This document shows positions 26,117 through 36,182 of a DNA stretch of 64,000 nucleotides, piece after piece. The notes beneath the pieces are model-generated. The model was not told where the DNA came from. It was given only the letters and a program-made list of their open reading frames with translations, and ran no database searches. A program made the translations under genes and the position numbers. Positions within the stretch are counted from its first letter, which is position 1; every line of letters starts with the position of its first letter. The stretch is from Ruegeria sp. EL01 (GTDB lineage Bacteria; Pseudomonadota; Alphaproteobacteria; Rhodobacterales; Rhodobacteraceae), in NCBI RefSeq assembly GCF_900313035.1, contig NZ_OMPS01000044.1, positions 186,001 through 250,000 on the forward strand, given 5' to 3'.

Positions 26117-26629
26117 ATGTCCGACATCCGCCCCGCCCCTTTGTTTGGTGGCGAAAGCTTGTTGTTTTTGACCGATGAGCAATTGCGACAAGGGATCGAG
26201 GCCATGTTCTTTGCCTATCGTGGGTTCACTGCCGACCCCGATCGCATTCTGGCCGAACTCGCCTATGGTCGCGCACATCATCGCGCAGTCCATTTTATCA
26301 ATCGCGCGCCCGGTACAACAGTCAACAACCTTTTGGCCATTCTGGGCGTTACAAAGCAGTCGCTGAACAGGGTTCTCAGAACCTTGATTGAAGACGGTCT
26401 TGTTGAAAGCCGTGTCGGAACCGTCGACAAACGCGAACGCCATTTGTTTCTGACAGAAAATGGCCGGGCACTGGAAGCACAGTTGTCGGATGCCCAGCGC
26501 GCCCGCATGCGCGCGGCCTTCAAAGACGCGGGCCCCGAAGCGGTTGCCGGATTCCGCAAAGTGCTTGAAGCAATGATGGATGCTGATATGCGTCATGCCT
26601 ACACGAAACTTCGGGACACGACCTCATGA
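26117..26629 (+). CDS. petP: MarR-family regulator, PetP-like
   Basis: A 170-residue winged-helix regulator. LLAILGVTKQSLNRVLRTLI near residue 75 is the recognition helix region, and the wing is DKRERHLFLTENGRALE. Its overlap with a PetR-like response regulator matches the petP-petR pair of Rhodobacter capsulatus, where the genes sit ahead of petABC and petR is essential. GAGG lies before ATG 26117; an upstream ATG at 26105 is possible. The symbol rests on gene pairing and remembered family similarity, so it is likely but not proven. Confidence 0.78.
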   Translation: MSDIRPAPLFGGESLLFLTDEQLRQGIEAMFFAYRGFTADPDRILAELAYGRAHHRAVHFINRAPGTTVNNLLAILGVTKQSLNRVLRTLIEDGLVESRVGTVDKRERHLFLTENGRALEAQLSDAQRARMRAAFKDAGPEAVAGFRKVLEAMMDADMRHAYTKLRDTTS

Positions 26630-27327
26630 GCAACATGGACGCCCACCTGCTGATTGTGGATGATGATGAGCGCATCCGCGATCTGCTTAAGAAGTTCCTG
26701 ATGCGAAACGGGTTTCTGGTCACGGCAGCACGGGATGCGGCACATGCGCGACGGGTCTTATCGGGGTTGGACTTCGATCTGATCGTCATGGATGTGATGA
26801 TGCCCGGTGAAGATGGTGTCAGCCTGACCCGCGCATTGCGCGACACAAGCACCACGCCGATCCTGTTGCTGACGGCCCGTGGTGAGACCGAACATCGGAT
26901 TGCAGGCCTTGAAGCCGGAGCCGATGATTATCTGGCCAAACCCTTCGAGCCCAAAGAGCTGTTGTTGCGGATCAATGCCATTCTACGGCGGATGCCTGAA
27001 ACACCCGCACAGGATGCGGCGGCCAAGGTTCTGTCGCTTGGCCCGATCCGCTATGACATTGAACGCGGTGAGATGTGGCAGGGCGAAGACCCGGTGCGTC
27101 TGACCGCCACTGAAAGTCAATTGATGAAGATCTTCTCGGCCCAACCCGGAGAACCAATCAGCCGGGCAAAGCTGGTCGAGGATCTTGGGCGCGACAAAGG
27201 ACAGGCGCAGGAGCGTGCCGTGGATGTCCAGATCACACGCCTGCGCCGCAAGATCGAACAGGACCCGAAACAGCCGCGTTACCTGCAAACGGTGCGGGGT
27301 GCCGGTTACATGTTGGCGCCAGATTAA
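26626..27327 (+). CDS. petR: OmpR-family response regulator, PetR-like
   Basis: A 233-residue protein. The receiver domain has acidic residues in LLIVDDDERIRDLLKKFL, the phosphoacceptor Asp in LIVMDVMMPGEDG, Thr in LLLTARGE and Lys in YLAKPFEPKELL. The C-terminal winged helix spans about 140-232, with ERAVDVQITRLRRKIEQDP. No histidine kinase gene follows. It overlaps petP by four bases. In R. capsulatus PetR is needed for growth, but its signal is unknown. Here petABC is about 8 kb away rather than adjacent. Confidence 0.85.
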   Translation: MSNMDAHLLIVDDDERIRDLLKKFLMRNGFLVTAARDAAHARRVLSGLDFDLIVMDVMMPGEDGVSLTRALRDTSTTPILLLTARGETEHRIAGLEAGADDYLAKPFEPKELLLRINAILRRMPETPAQDAAAKVLSLGPIRYDIERGEMWQGEDPVRLTATESQLMKIFSAQPGEPISRAKLVEDLGRDKGQAQERAVDVQITRLRRKIEQDPKQPRYLQTVRGAGYMLAPD

Positions 27328-27360
27328 CAGTGCCGCTACGCGGCGTTTTCAGGCCTTCGG

Positions 27361-27385
27361 CGAGGATATTTTTAGCCAGATGAAC
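27361..27385 (+). repeat. dispersed 3'-end motif, copy 3
   Basis: CGAGGATATTTTTAGCCAGA then TGAAC, starting 34 bases past the petR stop and ending just before the ribosome binding site of the next gene. Best match to the copy at 15786. Confidence 0.5.
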
Positions 27386-27396
27386 AAGGGAGTCCG

Positions 27397-28323
27397 ATGA
27401 AAACAGCCCTATTGACCCACGCGGATTGCCTTGGGCATGTGACACCAACAGGACATCCCGAACGGGTGGCCCGGTTAGAGCATATTCTGCACGCATTGGA
27501 ACCTTTGGACCTGAACCGGGTCACAGCACCGCTGGCCGCAGATGATGATTTGCTACGCGTTCACCCGGAAAGTCACATTCGGGACATTCGAGGCAACCGG
27601 CCAAACGACGGATTCGCCCAGATTGATGGTGATACGTTCATGTCTCCGGGGTCGGTGGATGCGGCCTATCGTGCGGCTGGGGCAGCTGTGCGCGCGGTGG
27701 ATATGGTTTTGGGCGGCGAGGCACCAAATGCGTTCTGCGCCATCCGGCCACCGGGACATCACGCTGAAAAAGACACTGCAATGGGATTTTGTCTGTTTGG
27801 CAATGCGGCGCTGGCGGCCAAACACGCCTTGGATCATCATGGGTTAGAGCGGGTCGCCGTAGTCGATTTCGACGTGCATCACGGCAACGGAACACAGGAT
27901 CTTTTGTGGGAAGAACGGCGCGCGCTGGTGATCACCAGCCAGCAAATGCCACTATGGCCCGGATCGGGGCGACCGGATGAATCCGGTGCGTATGACACGG
28001 TGCTGAATATTCCGCTGGCCCCCGGCACCGGTGGGGCCGAGATGCGGGCCGCCTATGAAACACAGGCCTTTCCACGTCTGCGAGCGTTCAAGCCGGAACT
28101 GATCATCATCTCGGCCGGGTTTGACGCGCATCAGGACGATCCGCTGGCCAATCTGAACTGGTCGACCGGCGATTTCGCCTGGATCACAGCTGAGCTCTGC
28201 AAAATTGCCGATGAGGTTTGTCAAGGCCGTATCGTCTCGACTCTGGAAGGCGGGTATGATCTGAACGCCCTTGCCGATGCAACGCGCGCCCATGTGGAAG
28301 AACTGATGAAGGCAGCCCGATGA
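27397..28323 (+). CDS. histone-deacetylase-family hydrolase
   Basis: A 308-residue member of the HDAC/acetoin-utilisation/acetylpolyamine amidohydrolase superfamily. CAIRPPGHHAEKDTAMGFCL near residue 110 provides the catalytic His pair, VVDFDVHHGNGTQDLLWEER the zinc Asp and His, and ISAGFDAHQDDPLANL the second zinc Asp. Bacterial members remove acetyl groups from small molecules or proteins. It is coupled to xseB by ATGA overlap and heads the xseB-ispA-dxs run. Confidence 0.93.
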   Translation: MKTALLTHADCLGHVTPTGHPERVARLEHILHALEPLDLNRVTAPLAADDDLLRVHPESHIRDIRGNRPNDGFAQIDGDTFMSPGSVDAAYRAAGAAVRAVDMVLGGEAPNAFCAIRPPGHHAEKDTAMGFCLFGNAALAAKHALDHHGLERVAVVDFDVHHGNGTQDLLWEERRALVITSQQMPLWPGSGRPDESGAYDTVLNIPLAPGTGGAEMRAAYETQAFPRLRAFKPELIIISAGFDAHQDDPLANLNWSTGDFAWITAELCKIADEVCQGRIVSTLEGGYDLNALADATRAHVEELMKAAR

Positions 28324-28562
28324 CCGATACCCCCGTTGAGCAAATGACATTTGAACAGGCGATGAAAGAGCTTGAGGCCGTTGTTGGCCAGCTGGAGCGT
28401 GGTGACGTGGCGCTGGATCAGTCTATCGCGCTGTATGAACGCGGTGCGGCGCTGAAGAAACGCTGCGAGGATGAGCTGAAGCGCGCCGAAGAAAAGGTCG
28501 CGGCGATCACTCTGGATGCCAATGGTCAGCCGACCGGGACGACACCAGTCGAAGGTCAGTAA
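28320..28562 (+). CDS. xseB: exodeoxyribonuclease VII small subunit
   Basis: An 80-residue helical protein: MTFEQAMKELEAVVGQLERG and ALDQSIALYERGAALKKRCE are the family signature. It binds the large subunit XseA, encoded elsewhere, to degrade single-stranded DNA. The order xseB-ispA-dxs is widely conserved in proteobacteria, and the ispA ATG follows its stop directly. Confidence 0.94.
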   Translation: MTDTPVEQMTFEQAMKELEAVVGQLERGDVALDQSIALYERGAALKKRCEDELKRAEEKVAAITLDANGQPTGTTPVEGQ

Positions 28563-29429
28563 ATGTTTCGCGAAAGACTGGCGCAGGATGCCGCGCGCAT
28601 TCAGGAACAGTTCGATCTGGTTCTGGGCGCGTTGGACGATCTGAATGTGACCCACGCGATGGCGTACGCCACACGGGGCGGCAAGCGGTTACGCGGTTTT
28701 CTGGTACTGGAAAGCGCCCGATTGCATGCCATCGACGCGGCACGCGCGATCTGTCCAGCCACAGGCATTGAGGCGCTGCACGCCTATTCGCTGGTGCATG
28801 ATGATCTGCCCTGCATGGATGATGATGACCTGAGGCGCGGACGCCCGACCGTTCATGTGAAATGGGACGAAGGCACCGCTCTGCTGGCCGGGGATGCGCT
28901 GCAGGCATTGGCGTTTGAATTGTGTACCCGGATCGAGGTTGGAACCGCTGAAATTCGTGCTGACTTGGCTTTGACTTTGGCCAAAGCCAGTGGCGCGCAG
29001 GGGATGGTATTGGGTCAGGCACTGGATGTTGATGCAGAGACCGCCCCGAACCCCTTGACCCTGCGCGAGATCACCCGCCTGCAATCCGGCAAAACCGGCG
29101 CGCTGATCGAATGGTCTGCCTGCGCCGGAGCGCGTTTGGCACAGGCTGATCCCGAGCCGTTGCGCCAATATGCCCAAGCCCTTGGCCTTGCTTTTCAAAT
29201 TGCCGATGACATCTTGGATATCGAGGGTGACGTCGAAAAGGCAGGCAAACGCCTGCAAAAAGACGCCGAGGCAGGGAAGGCAACATTTGTTTCTCTGCTG
29301 GGGCTGGACGCCGCCAAGACCCGTGCCATTGATCTGGTGGATCAGGCCTGCGCGGCGCTTGACGGATATGGCCCCAAGGCTGAAACCTTGAAGGACGCCG
29401 CCCGCTTCGTTATTGCCCGGGACAGCTAA
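28563..29429 (+). CDS. ispA: polyprenyl (farnesyl/geranyl) diphosphate synthase
   Basis: A 288-residue class I prenyltransferase. The first Asp-rich motif is [20 protein letters not shown] near residue 80 and the second is [19 protein letters not shown] near 213. It condenses isopentenyl diphosphate with allylic diphosphates, chiefly giving farnesyl diphosphate in this gene setting. Chain length cannot be fixed by eye. Co-transcribed with xseB and dxs, so C5 precursor supply and chain building are controlled together. Confidence 0.92.
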   Translation: MFRERLAQDAARIQEQFDLVLGALDDLNVTHAMAYATRGGKRLRGFLVLESARLHAIDAARAICPATGIEALHAYSLVHDDLPCMDDDDLRRGRPTVHVKWDEGTALLAGDALQALAFELCTRIEVGTAEIRADLALTLAKASGAQGMVLGQALDVDAETAPNPLTLREITRLQSGKTGALIEWSACAGARLAQADPEPLRQYAQALGLAFQIADDILDIEGDVEKAGKRLQKDAEAGKATFVSLLGLDAAKTRAIDLVDQACAALDGYGPKAETLKDAARFVIARDS

Positions 29430-29445
29430 GCCAGGAACGCGCCAA

Positions 29446-31374
29446 ATGTCTGAACGCCCGAACACGCCCTTGCTGGATCTTGTGAACCGCCCGGCGGATC
29501 TCAAGCAGTTCTCGGACGCTCAATTGCACCAGCTGGCACAGGAATTGCGGACCGAGACTATTTCGGCCGTATCCGTCACGGGCGGGCACTTGGGCGCAGG
29601 TCTTGGCGTGGTCGAACTGACGACGGCGTTGCACGCTGTGTTCGACACGCCGCGCGACAAGATCATCTGGGACGTGGGCCACCAATGTTACCCGCACAAG
29701 ATCCTGACCGAACGCCGCGACCGTATCCGCACGTTGCGCATGAAGGATGGCCTCAGCGGGTTCACCAAACGCAGCGAGAGCCCCTATGACCCGTTTGGAG
29801 CGGCCCACAGTTCAACCTCGATCAGCGCGGCGCTGGGGTTTGCCGTTGCCCGCGATCTGGGCGGTGTCACCCCCGAAGGGTTGGGTGATGCAATCGCCGT
29901 GATCGGTGATGGATCGATGTCCGCAGGTATGGCGTTTGAGGCGATGAACAACGCGGGTCACCTGAAAAAGCGCCTGATCGTTATCCTGAATGATAATGAG
30001 ATGAGCATCGCGCCGCCCGTTGGTGCCCTGTCCAGTTACCTGTCGCGGATCTACGCGGAGGAGCCCTTTCACGATCTGAAAGCCGCTGCCAAAGGTGCGG
30101 TGTCCCTTTTGCCAGAGCCATTCCGCGAAGGGGCCAAACGCGCCAAGGAAATGCTAAAAGGCATGGCTGTTGGCGGCACATTATTCGAAGAACTGGGCTT
30201 TTCCTATCTCGGCCCCATCGACGGGCATGATCTGGACCAGCTGTTGCCGGTTCTGCGAACGGTCAGGGCAAGGGCGACCGGTCCGATCCTGATCCATGTG
30301 TTGACCAAAAAGGGCAAGGGTTATGCCCCGGCCGAACAGGCCCGGGACAAAGGGCATGCGACGGCAAAATTCGACGTGGTCACGGGCGAACAGAAAAAAA
30401 CGCCTTCCAATGCGCCGTCTTATACCTCGGTCTTCGGCAAGACCCTGGTGGATGAGGCATCACGCGACGACAAGATCGTGGCGGTGACAGCCGCGATGCC
30501 GGATGGCACCGGGTTGAACCTGTTCGCCGAACGCTATCCGTCGCGCTGTTTCGATGTGGCCATTGCCGAGCAGCATGGCGTGACATTCTGCGCTGCGCTT
30601 GCCGCGGGTGGGATGAAGCCATTCTGTGTGATGTATTCGACCTTCCTGCAGCGTGGTTACGATCAGGTCGTGCATGACGTGGCGATCCAACGCCTACCGG
30701 TGCGCTTTGCGATCGACCGCGCCGGGCTTGTGGGCGCGGACGGGGCGACCCATGCCGGATCTTTCGACGTTGCATACCTGTCCAACCTGCCCGGAATGGT
30801 TGTCATGGCCGCTGCGGATGAGGCCGAATTGATGCACATGGTGGCCACCGCTGCCGCGCATGACGATGGCCCGATTGCCTTCCGCTATCCACGCGGTGAA
30901 GGCGTAGGGGTCGATCTGCCAGACCGTGGCGAGGTTCTGGAAATTGGCAAGGGCCGAGTGATCCAGAAAGGCGCGCGCGTCGCATTGTTGTCCTTTGGCA
31001 CCCGGCTGGCCGAAGTTCAGAAGGCCGCCGAGGCATTGTCAGCCAAGGGTATTACCCCGACCATCGCCGATGCCCGCTTTGCCAAGCCGATGGATCGCGA
31101 TCTGATCCTGCAACTGGCCGCCGATCACGAAGCTCTGATCACCATCGAAGAAGGCGCGATTGGCGGTTTCGGCAGTCATGTCGCACAGCTGCTGGCCGAC
31201 GCAGGCGTATTTGACCACGGGCTAAAGTATCGCTCGATGGTTTTGCCGGATGTTTTCATCGATCACGCCAACCCTGCGGATATGTATGCGGTGGCTGGCA
31301 TGAATGCCGAACATATCGAAGCTAAGGTGCTGGACGTTCTCGGCGTCGCTTCGATTGGAGAAAAGCGAGCTTAG
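29446..31374 (+). CDS. dxs: 1-deoxy-D-xylulose-5-phosphate synthase
   Basis: A 642-residue thiamine-diphosphate enzyme that makes DXP from pyruvate and glyceraldehyde-3-phosphate, the first MEP-pathway step. [17 protein letters not shown] near residue 75, the ThDP motif [20 protein letters not shown] near 150 and [20 protein letters not shown] near 425 are all intact. ATG 29446 ([16 protein letters not shown]) has AGGAA upstream; the 11 extra codons of the longer frame overlap ispA and are unlikely. Third gene of the isoprenoid operon. DXP also feeds thiamine and pyridoxal synthesis. Confidence 0.96.
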   Translation: MSERPNTPLLDLVNRPADLKQFSDAQLHQLAQELRTETISAVSVTGGHLGAGLGVVELTTALHAVFDTPRDKIIWDVGHQCYPHKILTERRDRIRTLRMKDGLSGFTKRSESPYDPFGAAHSSTSISAALGFAVARDLGGVTPEGLGDAIAVIGDGSMSAGMAFEAMNNAGHLKKRLIVILNDNEMSIAPPVGALSSYLSRIYAEEPFHDLKAAAKGAVSLLPEPFREGAKRAKEMLKGMAVGGTLFEELGFSYLGPIDGHDLDQLLPVLRTVRARATGPILIHVLTKKGKGYAPAEQARDKGHATAKFDVVTGEQKKTPSNAPSYTSVFGKTLVDEASRDDKIVAVTAAMPDGTGLNLFAERYPSRCFDVAIAEQHGVTFCAALAAGGMKPFCVMYSTFLQRGYDQVVHDVAIQRLPVRFAIDRAGLVGADGATHAGSFDVAYLSNLPGMVVMAAADEAELMHMVATAAAHDDGPIAFRYPRGEGVGVDLPDRGEVLEIGKGRVIQKGARVALLSFGTRLAEVQKAAEALSAKGITPTIADARFAKPMDRDLILQLAADHEALITIEEGAIGGFGSHVAQLLADAGVFDHGLKYRSMVLPDVFIDHANPADMYAVAGMNAEHIEAKVLDVLGVASIGEKRA

Positions 31375-31600
31375 AAACTGACCAACTTGCTCCGCTTCAC
31401 GCGCCAGTGAATTAGATGCCCGCACAAACCGAAGCGTTTGACGCGCAATTCAATCAATTGGGCGAGCACCTGAGCTAAACACGCTGACTGCACTGAGGTC
31501 TCAGCGCGTTTGCCAGACCCTTCATATCTGGAAAGTCGCCGACGCACCGATTTCATGTTACCCTTCCTGTTGTGGAATGCCGAAACAAGAAGGGGACGAC

Positions 31601-32620
31601 GTGACTAAACGTCGAGTTAAACTGGGTTATTTCGCAATCGCGTTGCTGCCAGTTTGTGTTTTTGCACTGCATGAGATCATCCAAAAGCACATGATTGCGA
31701 CCGAGTTGGACGTCCCCGTCAGCATTCTTGTCGACGAGCGGACGTGGCTTGAGGCGGTTGGACGGTTTCGATTTCTTGCGGCAGCATGGTTTTTTGCCGC
31801 CCTCACCTTGTTGCCTGTGGCTGTTCTTGCCCGCAACTTATCACGCCCAATGGAGCGTCGGACCAAGATAACCGCCATTACAATTGTTCTGACCATTCTT
31901 CTTCTGGCAGTTGTGCCCACTGTCCAGCAACATATGGCGTCCAGGACCCCGCAAATCTATCACCAGGTTGGGAGGGCCGTATTTGAATCGGCCTTGTCTC
32001 AGGGAACTCTGCCCGGATGCATAGACCCCGAGGATTCCTGGCTGCTGGGAAGATGCGGTGACATACCGGTTTTTACGTTGTTCAGGCGTATTTTGGACGT
32101 GATCAATGCACTTGCCGGGCTCGCCATTGGGTCATTGATCGTGGGGATGATCCTGTGTCTGGGATCCCGCGAAACCCGTGATATCGAAGAAACGGCAGCC
32201 GAGTTGGCGAAGAACCTGCGTCAGATGCGGCAGCAACTGTACTTATCCAGTCTCATCCTCACCTTTGGCATGTTTTTTGCGGCAAGCTGGATGTACTGGC
32301 CCCTGCCTGTGATCTCAGATTCTGAAAAGGCCGCCTACAATTCGCTCGTGACCGCGTCCGCGCTTTTTACAGGGACTTATTTTTGCTTGTTGATGTTGAG
32401 CTATTTCCTTCCTGTGGCTGTCATATTGGATGGAAGGATCGCCAATCTTGCAGTCGCGGCCAGCCGGGAAAGTGGGGCTGAGGATGCGTTTGACATTGAA
32501 GATTGGAGGTCTTCACACAAGCTGGCTGAGGGAACGGGCGACATCATACGTGCTGGCTTTGCCCTTGCCGCGCCAATACTGGCAGCATTCGCCGGGGGAA
32601 TATCCCCGATCACCGGGTAA
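31601..32620 (+). CDS. multi-pass membrane protein, unknown
   Basis: About 339 residues, no family recognised. Hydrophobic helices are visible near residues 8-24, 60-80, 92-110, 170-192, 216-238, 250-275 and at the C terminus. Two cysteines in GTLPGCIDPEDSWLLGRCGD, in the loop after helix 3, could form a periplasmic disulfide. The GTG at 31601 has GGGG five bases upstream and is preferred; ATG 31577 would add eight residues. Single gene; A/T-richer codons than its neighbours may indicate transfer. Confidence 0.7.
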   Translation: MTKRRVKLGYFAIALLPVCVFALHEIIQKHMIATELDVPVSILVDERTWLEAVGRFRFLAAAWFFAALTLLPVAVLARNLSRPMERRTKITAITIVLTILLLAVVPTVQQHMASRTPQIYHQVGRAVFESALSQGTLPGCIDPEDSWLLGRCGDIPVFTLFRRILDVINALAGLAIGSLIVGMILCLGSRETRDIEETAAELAKNLRQMRQQLYLSSLILTFGMFFAASWMYWPLPVISDSEKAAYNSLVTASALFTGTYFCLLMLSYFLPVAVILDGRIANLAVAASRESGAEDAFDIEDWRSSHKLAEGTGDIIRAGFALAAPILAAFAGGISPITG

Positions 32621-32763
32621 CGGCTGATCGAACCACCAATGATTTTTACCCAACCATTGGCGAAATCATGGGACGCGCCGAGAAAAACAGGCAGATCCGA
32701 ATGCGGATACAATGCGGCTCAGATAATCTAGCCAAACATACGTTAACGTTTATTGAATTTACG

Positions 32764-32839
32764 TGGTGCCGCTGAAGGGACTCGAACCCCCGACCCCATC
32801 ATTACGAATGACGTGCTCTACCAGCTGAGCTACAGCGGC
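32764..32839 (-). tRNA. tRNA-Thr (anticodon CGT)
   Basis: 76 bases with encoded CCA. Acceptor GCCGCTG pairs with CAGCGGC, the D arm is GCTCAGCTGGTAGAGC, the anticodon loop is TTCGTAA and the T arm is CGGGGGTTCGAGTCCCTT. It decodes ACG. Confidence 0.96.
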
Positions 32840-33076
32840 GACCTTTGCTGTATCGGCGAAACTCGGCGGTCTCACCAAGATGCGACGGCTCGTTTAAACG
32901 GTCAGCTGAAACTGTGCAAGCCTCGATATCGCGGTTGTTTGTCAGGGTTCGATCCAATTTTGGCATTTCTGGCGGACCTCTGAAAACGGTCCCCGGGCAA
33001 AAACCACGCCTTCACCAAAAACGCAAAAACTTCGATTCGGATTGTCAAATACGACTCGACACAAGCTTACTAATTC

Positions 33077-33094
33077 CATATTTCATGAAATATG
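33077..33094. promoter_or_regulatory. ArsR operator candidate overlapping the arsRC start
   Basis: CATATTTCATGAAATATG is an 18-base perfect palindrome. Its last three bases are the ATG of the ArsR-ArsC gene. The ATGAAAT-like half sites resemble ArsR-family operators. Repressor bound here would block both promoter clearance and access to the start codon. Possible -35 sequences (TTGTCA, TCGACA) lie 20-35 bases upstream. Confidence 0.6.
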
Positions 33095-33925
33095 ATAGAA
33101 GAAGTAACCAACCAGTTGGCCATCCTTGGCCACCCGCAGCGTATCACCGTATTTCGCATGTTAGTGCGACGGTTTCCTGACACTGTTGCCGCAGGCGAGC
33201 TTGCATCGGAACTGGCCATCAAACCCAGTACCCTGTCGAACTACCTGAACGCGCTGCAACGGTCAGGGCTGGTGTCCCAGACACGGTCCGGGACCTCTCT
33301 GCGCTATTCTGTTGAGATGAAGAACGTGCAGCATATGCTCGACTTTCTGATCGTTGATTGCTGCCGTGGCCGCCCCGATCTTTGCATGCCTTTCACCCAA
33401 CGAGGTGACGCCATGACGGACCGTAAGTTCAATGTTCTGTTCATTTGCGTCGGCAATTCTGCCCGCTCAATCTTTGCTGAAAGCGTGCTGCGCGAAATTG
33501 CGGGCGACAAGTTCAATGTGTTTTCAGCCGGGACACTGCCCAGTTCCAAGCTGAACCCGTTTGCCCTTCGGGTCCTGAACGACAAAGGCCACGACACGTC
33601 GGTACTGCGCTCAAAGAATATCTCGGAATTCAGCGGGCCGGGCGCACCGGAAATGGATTTCGTGTTTACCGTCTGTAATCAAGCGGCAAACGAAGAATGC
33701 CCGGCGTGGGAAGGCCAGCCGATCAGCGGGCATTGGGGCATGGTCGATCCGGTCAAAGCCATCGGCACCGACGCCGAGAAAAGCCTGGCATTCCAGAACG
33801 CTTACGGGGCGCTGAAACGCCGGATTGAGGCCTTTACATCGCTGCCGGTCGAAAGCCTGGACCGCATAGCGCTGCAATCTGCCGTTGATGACATCGCCAG
33901 GACACCATCTGAGGAAATAACATGA
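33092..33925 (+). CDS. ArsR repressor fused to arsenate reductase
   Basis: A 277-residue two-domain protein. Residues 1-100 are a winged-helix ArsR-type repressor ([20 protein letters not shown] is the recognition region), and CCRGRPDLC at 90-98 offers cysteines that could bind As(III). Residues 108-240 are a low-molecular-weight phosphatase-type ArsC: the P-loop [10 protein letters not shown] has the CX5R form, and [20 protein letters not shown] adds the redox cysteines. The fusion links sensing to arsenate reduction. An internal ATG at 33413 with GAGG seven bases upstream could also yield ArsC alone. Confidence 0.9.
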   Translation: MIEEVTNQLAILGHPQRITVFRMLVRRFPDTVAAGELASELAIKPSTLSNYLNALQRSGLVSQTRSGTSLRYSVEMKNVQHMLDFLIVDCCRGRPDLCMPFTQRGDAMTDRKFNVLFICVGNSARSIFAESVLREIAGDKFNVFSAGTLPSSKLNPFALRVLNDKGHDTSVLRSKNISEFSGPGAPEMDFVFTVCNQAANEECPAWEGQPISGHWGMVDPVKAIGTDAEKSLAFQNAYGALKRRIEAFTSLPVESLDRIALQSAVDDIARTPSEEIT

Positions 33926-34920
33926 CGACATATGCTGTGAACGGGCTGGGCCGGATGGGAAAGCTGGCCCTGAAACCCTTGTTGGAAAGGGGCGCAAAGA
34001 TTGCTTGGATCAATGACGCCGTGGGTGACCCGGAAATGCATGCACATCTGCTGGAGTTCGACACCGTTCACGGGCGTTGGGACGCCACGTTCGCACATAA
34101 CGAAAACAGTGTAACGATCAATGGAACCCGCCTGCCCTTTGTCGGCACCAAAGACCTGAATGCCTTGCCTCTGGACGGGGTGGATGTGGTGATCGACTGC
34201 ACCGGCGTCTTCAAGACCGAGGCAAAACTGGCCCCGTATTTCGAAGCGGGTGTAAAGAAGGTCGTCGTCTCAGCGCCTGTCAAAGATGGTCCGACGGCCA
34301 ATATCGTCTGCGGCGTCAATGAAGACACTTATGATCCATCCGCGCACCGCATCGTGACCGCGGCCTCGTGCACCACCAACTGCCTGGCCCCGGTGGTCAA
34401 GGTCATCCATGAAAACCTCGGTATCCGTCACGGGTCTATGACCACGATCCATGATGTGACCAACACGCAGACCATCGTGGACCGCCCCGCAAAAGACCTG
34501 CGCCGCGCGCGGTCTGCACTGAACTCTCTGATCCCCACCACCACCGGGTCGGCCACAGCCATCACCTTGATCTACCCCGAGCTTACCGGGCGGCTGAATG
34601 GCCACGCGGTGCGCGTTCCGTTGCTGAACGCATCGCTGACCGATTGCGTTTTTGAGGTCGAACGGGAAACCACGGTAGAAGAGGTCAACCGCTTCTTCAA
34701 AACCGCCGCCGAAGGCCCGTTGAGGGGAATTCTTGGTTATGAAACCCGCCCGCTGGTTTCGACCGATTACACCAACGACGAACGGTCTTCGATCATCGAT
34801 GCGCCCTCGACCATGGTGGTGAACGGAACGCAGGTTAAGATCTACGCGTGGTACGACAACGAAATGGGTTATGCGCATCGTCTGGTCGATGTTGCCCTGA
34901 TGGTTGGTGCCTCACTGTGA
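33922..34920 (+). CDS. ArsJ-associated glyceraldehyde-3-phosphate dehydrogenase
   Basis: A 332-residue GAPDH. The NAD site is [16 protein letters not shown], the catalytic Cys is in [20 protein letters not shown] near residue 150, and [14 protein letters not shown] is the C-terminal signature. In arsJ operons this enzyme uses arsenate in place of phosphate to form unstable 1-arseno-3-phosphoglycerate, which ArsJ exports. The arsJ gene overlapping its stop (GTGA) supports that role over central glycolysis. Start overlaps the arsRC stop (ATGA) with GAGG upstream. Confidence 0.92.
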   Translation: MTTYAVNGLGRMGKLALKPLLERGAKIAWINDAVGDPEMHAHLLEFDTVHGRWDATFAHNENSVTINGTRLPFVGTKDLNALPLDGVDVVIDCTGVFKTEAKLAPYFEAGVKKVVVSAPVKDGPTANIVCGVNEDTYDPSAHRIVTAASCTTNCLAPVVKVIHENLGIRHGSMTTIHDVTNTQTIVDRPAKDLRRARSALNSLIPTTTGSATAITLIYPELTGRLNGHAVRVPLLNASLTDCVFEVERETTVEEVNRFFKTAAEGPLRGILGYETRPLVSTDYTNDERSSIIDAPSTMVVNGTQVKIYAWYDNEMGYAHRLVDVALMVGASL

Positions 34921-36182
34921 CCCAAAGGCCCGAGGGGCTGTCGGCCTACATCGCAGTCACAGTGGCCTATTGGGCCTTTATGCTTACCGACGGGGCGCTC
35001 AGGATGTTGGTGCTGTTGCACTTTCACACTCTGGGCTTTTCGCCGGTTCAGCTGGCCTATCTGTTTGTGCTCTATGAAATTGCTGGAATGGCCACCAATC
35101 TTGCGGCGGGGTGGACCGCGGCACGTTTCGGACTGACCTCAACCCTGTATGCCGGGCTTGGGCTGCAGGTTTTGGCGCTACTGGCGCTGACACAGCTTGA
35201 TCCGGGCTGGACCATCGGAGTTTCGGTTGCCTTTGTGATGATCGTGCAAGGGGCCAGCGGGGTCGCCAAGGATCTGGCCAAGATGTCCTCGAAATCCGCC
35301 GTGAAACTGCTGGCACCGACTGAGGGCGGCGGGTTGTTCCGCTGGGTCGCTGTGCTGACCGGATCCAAAAACGCAGTGAAAGGTCTTGGGTTCCTGTTGG
35401 GCGCGGCACTGCTGGCGATTTTGGGCTTTATCTGGGCCGTTCTGATCATGGCAATTGTGTTGGGCGCGATCCTGATTGCCGTTGCGATCCTGATGCCGCC
35501 CGGCCTGCCAAAGGGCCGCAAAGGCGCGAAATTCTCCGAGGTGTTTTCGAAATCTGCCAATGTAAACTGGCTGTCGGCGGCGCGCGTCTTCCTGTTCGGC
35601 GCGCGCGACGTTTGGTTTGTCGTTGGCATCCCGATCTATTTCTACGCCGTGCTGTCCGACGGAACTGAAGACGGTAACCGAACGGCGTTCTTCATGATCG
35701 GCACGTTCATGGCCATTTGGGTTATCCTCTACGGAGCGGTCCAGGCCAGCGCGCCAAAGATCCTACGCGCCGCCGAGCGACCCGAAGGCGACCTGATCCG
35801 CGCCGCCCGCAGTTGGGCAGCGCTGTTGTTTTGCGTACCCGCTGCCCTCATGGGTGCCGTATTGATGACCTCTGGCCCTGAGCCTTGGCTGACGATCACC
35901 CTGGTAATTGGCCTATTGGTTTTTGGCGCCATCTTTGCGGTCAATTCCTCGCTCCATTCCTACCTGATCCTGTCCTTTACGCAGGCTGAACGGGTCACAA
36001 TGGATGTCGGATTCTACTACATGGCAAACGCAACCGGGCGATTGCTTGGCACGGTGCTGTCCGGCCTGACTTACCAAATCGGAGGGTTGCCTCTTGTGCT
36101 GGGCACGGCCGCGCTCATGATTGTCATTGCGGCGCTGACATCTGGAAAACTGCATGTTCAGACATCCGAGACCCTGTCATGA
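34917..36182 (+). CDS. arsJ: organoarsenical efflux MFS transporter ArsJ
   Basis: A 421-residue, twelve-helix MFS protein. [20 protein letters not shown] and [20 protein letters not shown] at the N terminus and [20 protein letters not shown] near residue 340 fit the ArsJ family. It exports 1-arseno-3-phosphoglycerate made by the GAPDH encoded just upstream; the product breaks down outside, releasing arsenate. The GTG start at 34917 overlaps the gap stop. A longer open frame upstream is only the mirror of gap. Confidence 0.92.
   Translation: MTQRPEGLSAYIAVTVAYWAFMLTDGALRMLVLLHFHTLGFSPVQLAYLFVLYEIAGMATNLAAGWTAARFGLTSTLYAGLGLQVLALLALTQLDPGWTIGVSVAFVMIVQGASGVAKDLAKMSSKSAVKLLAPTEGGGLFRWVAVLTGSKNAVKGLGFLLGAALLAILGFIWAVLIMAIVLGAILIAVAILMPPGLPKGRKGAKFSEVFSKSANVNWLSAARVFLFGARDVWFVVGIPIYFYAVLSDGTEDGNRTAFFMIGTFMAIWVILYGAVQASAPKILRAAERPEGDLIRAARSWAALLFCVPAALMGAVLMTSGPEPWLTITLVIGLLVFGAIFAVNSSLHSYLILSFTQAERVTMDVGFYYMANATGRLLGTVLSGLTYQIGGLPLVLGTAALMIVIAALTSGKLHVQTSETLS

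Noticed and set aside
25958..26596. A 213-codon N-terminal extension of ilvE
   Set aside because: It is the mirror of the petP coding region; ilvE has its own GGAGG-led start at 25957.
31371..31556. A 61-codon minus-strand frame after dxs
   Set aside because: Basic, low-complexity translation without ribosome binding site or family features.
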